DNA of 64,000 bases from Sulfuricurvum sp. (lineage in GTDB: Bacteria > Campylobacterota > Campylobacteria > Campylobacterales > Sulfurimonadaceae): positions 186,001 to 250,000 of the forward strand of contig JAQTTG010000004.1 in NCBI GenBank assembly GCA_028710885.1, in the 5' to 3' direction. The notes under the pieces were generated by a model that ran no database searches, was not told the DNA's origin, and saw only the letters and a list, made by a program, of their open reading frames with translations. The position numbers and the translations under genes are program-made. The stretch's first letter is position 1. Each line of letters opens with the position of its first letter. Below are positions 60,020 through 64,000 of the stretch, in pieces.

Positions 60020-61430
60020 ACCGTTTTACCCATCGCTCATGCATTTGAACGATATGCGCATACTTTTTCGATTCGTTTTCACCCTCACCGACTGCATAAC
60101 GAAATCCCGCATGCTGGATAAAATGACGTCGGAATGCATAACGAGAAGCGGATACGATCTCATTGCCGCTCGATATCCACGATCCCCCTTTAATAAGGTT
60201 ATGCTTACCGTCAAACGTCGGTTCGGAAAAATCATCGTACCACGGATGGGTCACAAACCCCTCATACGCATCCATCTGCGTTTGTGTCCACTGCCATACG
60301 TTGCCTACAGCATCGTACACATCTCCGTGTGCAAAGGTATCGATCGGAACCGATGAGGCGTAGTGGGAAAGATTGATATTGGAACGCTGATCGTCAAAGA
60401 TTTCGTCTAGAGCATTCCCCTCTTGTGCCATCATGACCCACTCTGCTTCGCTCGGGAGACGATACGTTTTCCCCTCCTGAGCACTTTTCCATCGACAAAA
60501 CGCTTCCGCTTCGAGAGCATTAACCTCTACCGGCCAGTTATACGGCATCTCAATCTCTTGAGTCAACGTCCGGAATGTGTAACTTCCGTCTTCTTGCAAA
60601 ACCCAAAATGGCGGACACGTAACATTACGGATTTGGAGATATTTTAATCCCTCTTCATCCCACCATCTGGACGTAGAGTATCCCCCCGCCGCAACGAAAT
60701 CCATAAACTCCCCATTACTCACCAAATATCGGGATACACTAAAGGGTTCAATGACACGAGTGATATTGCCATATTCATTGTCCCAACCATATATCCCATT
60801 ATCTTCGCTACCTTTTCCCAAACGGATCTCACCCCCGTTAAAATCTATAAGAAGATTTTCAGGTGCATCTCCGAAAATAGGACAAATCGGGAAATTGTCA
60901 CTGGAGTGGACAAACCGTATCGGCATTTGTCGATGAAGTACGCTGGAGGTCTCAATATGGATTCGCTCATGCTCAATGCCCATCCATATTGCCCAGAAGG
61001 GATCATCTTTGAGGATCGGAAGCCTCATAGGCATTGAGGTAATCATCTGATCTACGAGTTCCCGCACGCGCTGACGATACGCTCGCACGTCATTCACACT
61101 CGGCCATTTGAGGGAATCACTGCTGGCATCCCATGTCATCTCATCGACACCGACGGCAAATAATTGCTCAAAATGGGGATTGATACGTTCTTGCAATGCT
61201 CCGGATGCTACTAATTTATTGATGTAAAAAATCGCCGTATGCCCAAAATAGAAAATCATCGGATGACGGGTCGGTTCGGATTGCAGATAAAAAATATCAT
61301 CAGAGATCAACAGATCAAAAAGCGATTCAAAAAGATCATAACTCTGATGAAAATAGCTTCTCAGTGATTCACGCTTAGCAGAGATATCGTCCCCATCCAA
61401 CCGTACTGACTTCATCTGTCTGTGTAACAC
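60012..61430 (-). CDS. 5-histidylcysteine sulfoxide synthase (OvoA N-terminal DinB + FGE-sulfatase modules)
   Basis: IFYFGHTAIFYINKL, MGIEHERIHIETSSVLHRQMP, FGE-like WNWEYG-type region ending in GGSWISSGNEIVSASRYAFRRHFIQHAGFRYA; no C-terminal methyltransferase. Confidence 0.88.
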   Translation of the reverse strand: MLHRQMKSVRLDGDDISAKRESLRSYFHQSYDLFESLFDLLISDDIFYLQSEPTRHPMIFYFGHTAIFYINKLVASGALQERINPHFEQLFAVGVDEMTWDASSDSLKWPSVNDVRAYRQRVRELVDQMITSMPMRLPILKDDPFWAIWMGIEHERIHIETSSVLHRQMPIRFVHSSDNFPICPIFGDAPENLLIDFNGGEIRLGKGSEDNGIYGWDNEYGNITRVIEPFSVSRYLVSNGEFMDFVAAGGYSTSRWWDEEGLKYLQIRNVTCPPFWVLQEDGSYTFRTLTQEIEMPYNWPVEVNALEAEAFCRWKSAQEGKTYRLPSEAEWVMMAQEGNALDEIFDDQRSNINLSHYASSVPIDTFAHGDVYDAVGNVWQWTQTQMDAYEGFVTHPWYDDFSEPTFDGKHNLIKGGSWISSGNEIVSASRYAFRRHFIQHAGFRYAVGEGENESKKYAHIVQMHERWVKRYG

Positions 61431-61498
61431 GACTCTGTCCTTTTTCCGTTTTAGTGTATTTTACCCTATTTAGATATAAGCCTCGATATACTCACTGT

Positions 61499-62254
61499 AT
61501 GAAAACAATTTCTTCACCTCTTCTCTCATCGTTTACGGATGTAACCGCCGTCTTTACCACACGACACGGCGGTATTTCTAAGCCTCCCTATACCAGTGCA
61601 AATCTCGCCTTTCATGTTGGAGATAACCCTATGGATGTCGTGAAAAACCACGATTTGCTTGCAGAAAAACTGGGCTATACTCGCCAATCACTGATTCATA
61701 TGCGCCAAATCCACTCAGATCAGATTATCCTTGTCAATGAAACTTTAAATTTTGATACCCCACCTGAATGCGATGCACTGATTACTAACCGTCCACATAC
61801 GCCTCTTATGGTTATGAGTGCCGATTGCACAGGAATTTTGATTTATGATCCGGTAGAAAAAGCTATAGGAGTAGTTCATGCGGGACGCGCAGGAGCGCTA
61901 AACAGCATCCTCCAAAAAACGATTAAAACAATGGAAAAAGCGTTTGGATGTATGCCCAATAATCTTCGTATTTTATTTGGGCCATCCATCGGTGGGTGTT
62001 GTTATGAAATTAATGAAATGATTAGTGCAGAGTGTGAGAATAAAGGGTATAGTAATGCATTGCGCAGAGAGGATAAAAAACTGTTTTTAGATGTCAATAC
62101 AATTCTTCTGCAGCAACTCAAGGAGATGAATATCCCCTTAGAGCACATCGAAGTGATGCGTGAATGTACGTCATGCAAAAGCGACGAGTATTTCTCCTAT
62201 CGAGCGGATAACCAACACACCGGACGTATTGCGGGTCTCATTATCCTGCGATAA
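61499..62254 (+). CDS. YfiH/PgeF-type polyphenol oxidase (laccase domain, DUF152)
   Basis: TTRHGGIS, SADCTGILIYDP, VVHAGRAGAL, GPSIGGCCYEI; start at internal Met16 of the ORF-track entry. Confidence 0.92.
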   Translation: MKTISSPLLSSFTDVTAVFTTRHGGISKPPYTSANLAFHVGDNPMDVVKNHDLLAEKLGYTRQSLIHMRQIHSDQIILVNETLNFDTPPECDALITNRPHTPLMVMSADCTGILIYDPVEKAIGVVHAGRAGALNSILQKTIKTMEKAFGCMPNNLRILFGPSIGGCCYEINEMISAECENKGYSNALRREDKKLFLDVNTILLQQLKEMNIPLEHIEVMRECTSCKSDEYFSYRADNQHTGRIAGLIILR

Positions 62255-64000
62255 CCTTCGCGGCTAATTGCATCGGAAGAAGCCCCAATGACTCTTCGAC
62301 GAGCTTGGTGTTACCGTGTTTGATAAATTCATCATCGTATTCAAAACTTACAATCCGAACATCGGTAATTTTCTCTTCAGATAACCACTCTAACAATGCA
62401 CTTCCCACTCCCCCCATACGTGAGGAATCGCTAAAAACATACCATTTTTTGTGGCTCTGAGCCATTTGATGTAACATCTGCGTATCCAACGGTTTTACGA
62501 AACGCAAATCAAGAAGTGAAGGTTTTTCATCCATAAATGCCATCGTTTGAGCTGCACGGCCAACCCCATTTCCATATCCAATAAATAATATCTCAGATTC
62601 ATTGGAAATCAATAATTGCGCTTTTCCAGTTTCAAATGGAATTGATGCAGGAAGATCAGCTTCCAAAAAAGCTCCACGTGGATAACGTACCGAACATGGA
62701 TGAGTATAACTTGCAGCATACTCAATGATATGATGAAACGATTTTTCATCTCGCGGAGCGCATAACGTCATATTAGGAATCAAACGTAAAAAACTGATAT
62801 CATAAGCACCTTGATGGGTCTCTCCGTCTTCTCCGACAATACCGGCACGATCCAGCGCAAAAACGACAGGTAAATCCATCAAGCAAACATCATGGATAAT
62901 TTGATCATACCCTCGTTGTAAAAATGTTGAATAAATGGTGCAAAATGGTTTAAACCCCTCCTTTGCCAATGCACCCATCGATGTTACAGCATGCTGTTCA
63001 GCAATAGCTACATCCCAAAATCGATTAGGATATTTTTCCATCAGTTGTGTTAATCCTGTACCACTTGGCATAGCAGCAGTCACCCCTACTATCTTATTAT
63101 TCTTATCGGCTTGTATCATTAATGCTTCAGCATAAATTTGCGTTGCATTTTTTACACTGCTTTTAGTATTCGCAGTACCGCTTTTAAGATCAAAAGGAGA
63201 GACACCATGCCATTTTTCATGTTTTCCCTCTGCAATCTCATACCCTTTGCCTTTGATTGTCTGCACATGAACCAAAACGGGCTTTCCCATCCCTTTAGCC
63301 ATACTCAAAATATCAATCAGAGATTTTAAATCATGCCCATCTACAGGACCAATATATTCAATCCCCATCTCTTCAAATAATATTCCTGGAGTAATGAGTT
63401 TAAATGATTCTTCAAAGCGTTTCGCCAGATAGTGAGCTCCCTCACCGAAATTATCGACAAACTGCTCTGTTTTTCGTTTAAAACGCTGATAAAAAGGGCT
63501 AGCCATTGCAGAGCTTAGCATTCTGCTAATTGCACCGATCGGTTTAGCGATGCTCATCTCATTATCATTGAGGATAATCACCATCGGATATTTACGATCT
63601 CCAAGTTCATTAAGAGCCTCGTATGCCATTCCAGCAGACATGGCACCATCACCAATAACGACGACGGGGATACGACTCTCCTGCTCATTTTTTAGTGCAA
63701 TCGCTTTTGCGGCACCCACACCTAAAGATATCGATGTGGAGCTGTGCCCAGCTACAAAATAGTCCATTGAAGATTCAGAAGGTTTCGTATAACCACTAAG
63801 ACCGTCAAACTGACGTAATGTTGCAAATTCTTCCCATCGGTCTGTTAAAAGTTTATGCGCATACGATTGATGAGAGACATCAAAGATAAAAGGATCTTTT
63901 GAAGCATCAAACACTTTGTGCATCGCAACAATTATTTCAGTCGCTCCAAGTGTAGAACTTAAATGCCCACCATTTGTACTTACTACTTCTAAAATACGAT
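62241..64000 (-). CDS. dxs: 1-deoxy-D-xylulose-5-phosphate synthase, N terminus truncated by window edge
   Basis: Frame stays open to window end (RILEVVSTNGGHLSSTLGATEIIVAM...); VVIGDGAMSAGMAYEALN, GPVDGHDL, GEDGETHQGAYDISFLR. Confidence 0.96.
   Translation of the reverse strand, partial: RILEVVSTNGGHLSSTLGATEIIVAMHKVFDASKDPFIFDVSHQSYAHKLLTDRWEEFATLRQFDGLSGYTKPSESSMDYFVAGHSSTSISLGVGAAKAIALKNEQESRIPVVVIGDGAMSAGMAYEALNELGDRKYPMVIILNDNEMSIAKPIGAISRMLSSAMASPFYQRFKRKTEQFVDNFGEGAHYLAKRFEESFKLITPGILFEEMGIEYIGPVDGHDLKSLIDILSMAKGMGKPVLVHVQTIKGKGYEIAEGKHEKWHGVSPFDLKSGTANTKSSVKNATQIYAEALMIQADKNNKIVGVTAAMPSGTGLTQLMEKYPNRFWDVAIAEQHAVTSMGALAKEGFKPFCTIYSTFLQRGYDQIIHDVCLMDLPVVFALDRAGIVGEDGETHQGAYDISFLRLIPNMTLCAPRDEKSFHHIIEYAASYTHPCSVRYPRGAFLEADLPASIPFETGKAQLLISNESEILFIGYGNGVGRAAQTMAFMDEKPSLLDLRFVKPLDTQMLHQMAQSHKKWYVFSDSSRMGGVGSALLEWLSEEKITDVRIVSFEYDDEFIKHGNTKLVEESLGLLPMQLAAKVIAG

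Overview
The window looks like chromosomal DNA from a Campylobacterota (Epsilonproteobacteria) organism, probably a Sulfuricurvum/Sulfurimonas-type sulfur oxidiser. This assignment rests on gene content and synteny (pyrH-rpoZ-spoT-tyrS, cbpA-hspR, prmA-ftsH-psd-pssA, serS next to a PflB-like TPR gene); no database search was run. Most of the window is housekeeping: cell wall, tRNA synthetases, (p)ppGpp, purine and histidine biosynthesis, phospholipid, LPS, dxs. There is one tRNA-Ser(GCU), an RND efflux operon with two tandem TolC paralogs, an Mla-type lipid ABC transporter, a TonB receptor locus and an OvoA/PLP-lyase pair. No CRISPR array, IS element, prophage or rRNA was seen. The parts most worth a second look are: (1) a 37.3-44.5 kb locus that looks like a synthase-dependent exopolysaccharide system (NodB-like deacetylase, TIM-barrel lipoprotein, lone receiver domain, YaiO-like TPR/beta-barrel, a SPOR-TM-HEAT bridging protein, processive GT2); (2) an intergenic locus at 25.33-25.55 kb where a short RNA with an intrinsic terminator is complementary to the leader of a 19-aa hydrophobic peptide ORF, resembling an undescribed type-I-toxin-like module; (3) a probably cytoplasmic trypsin-like protease carrying a zinc ribbon instead of PDZ domains, with an unknown partner; (4) identical promoter architecture with 11-bp direct repeats upstream of the two tandem TolC genes; (5) a G8 tract abutting the start codon of a His/Cys-rich small protein upstream of a TonB receptor.
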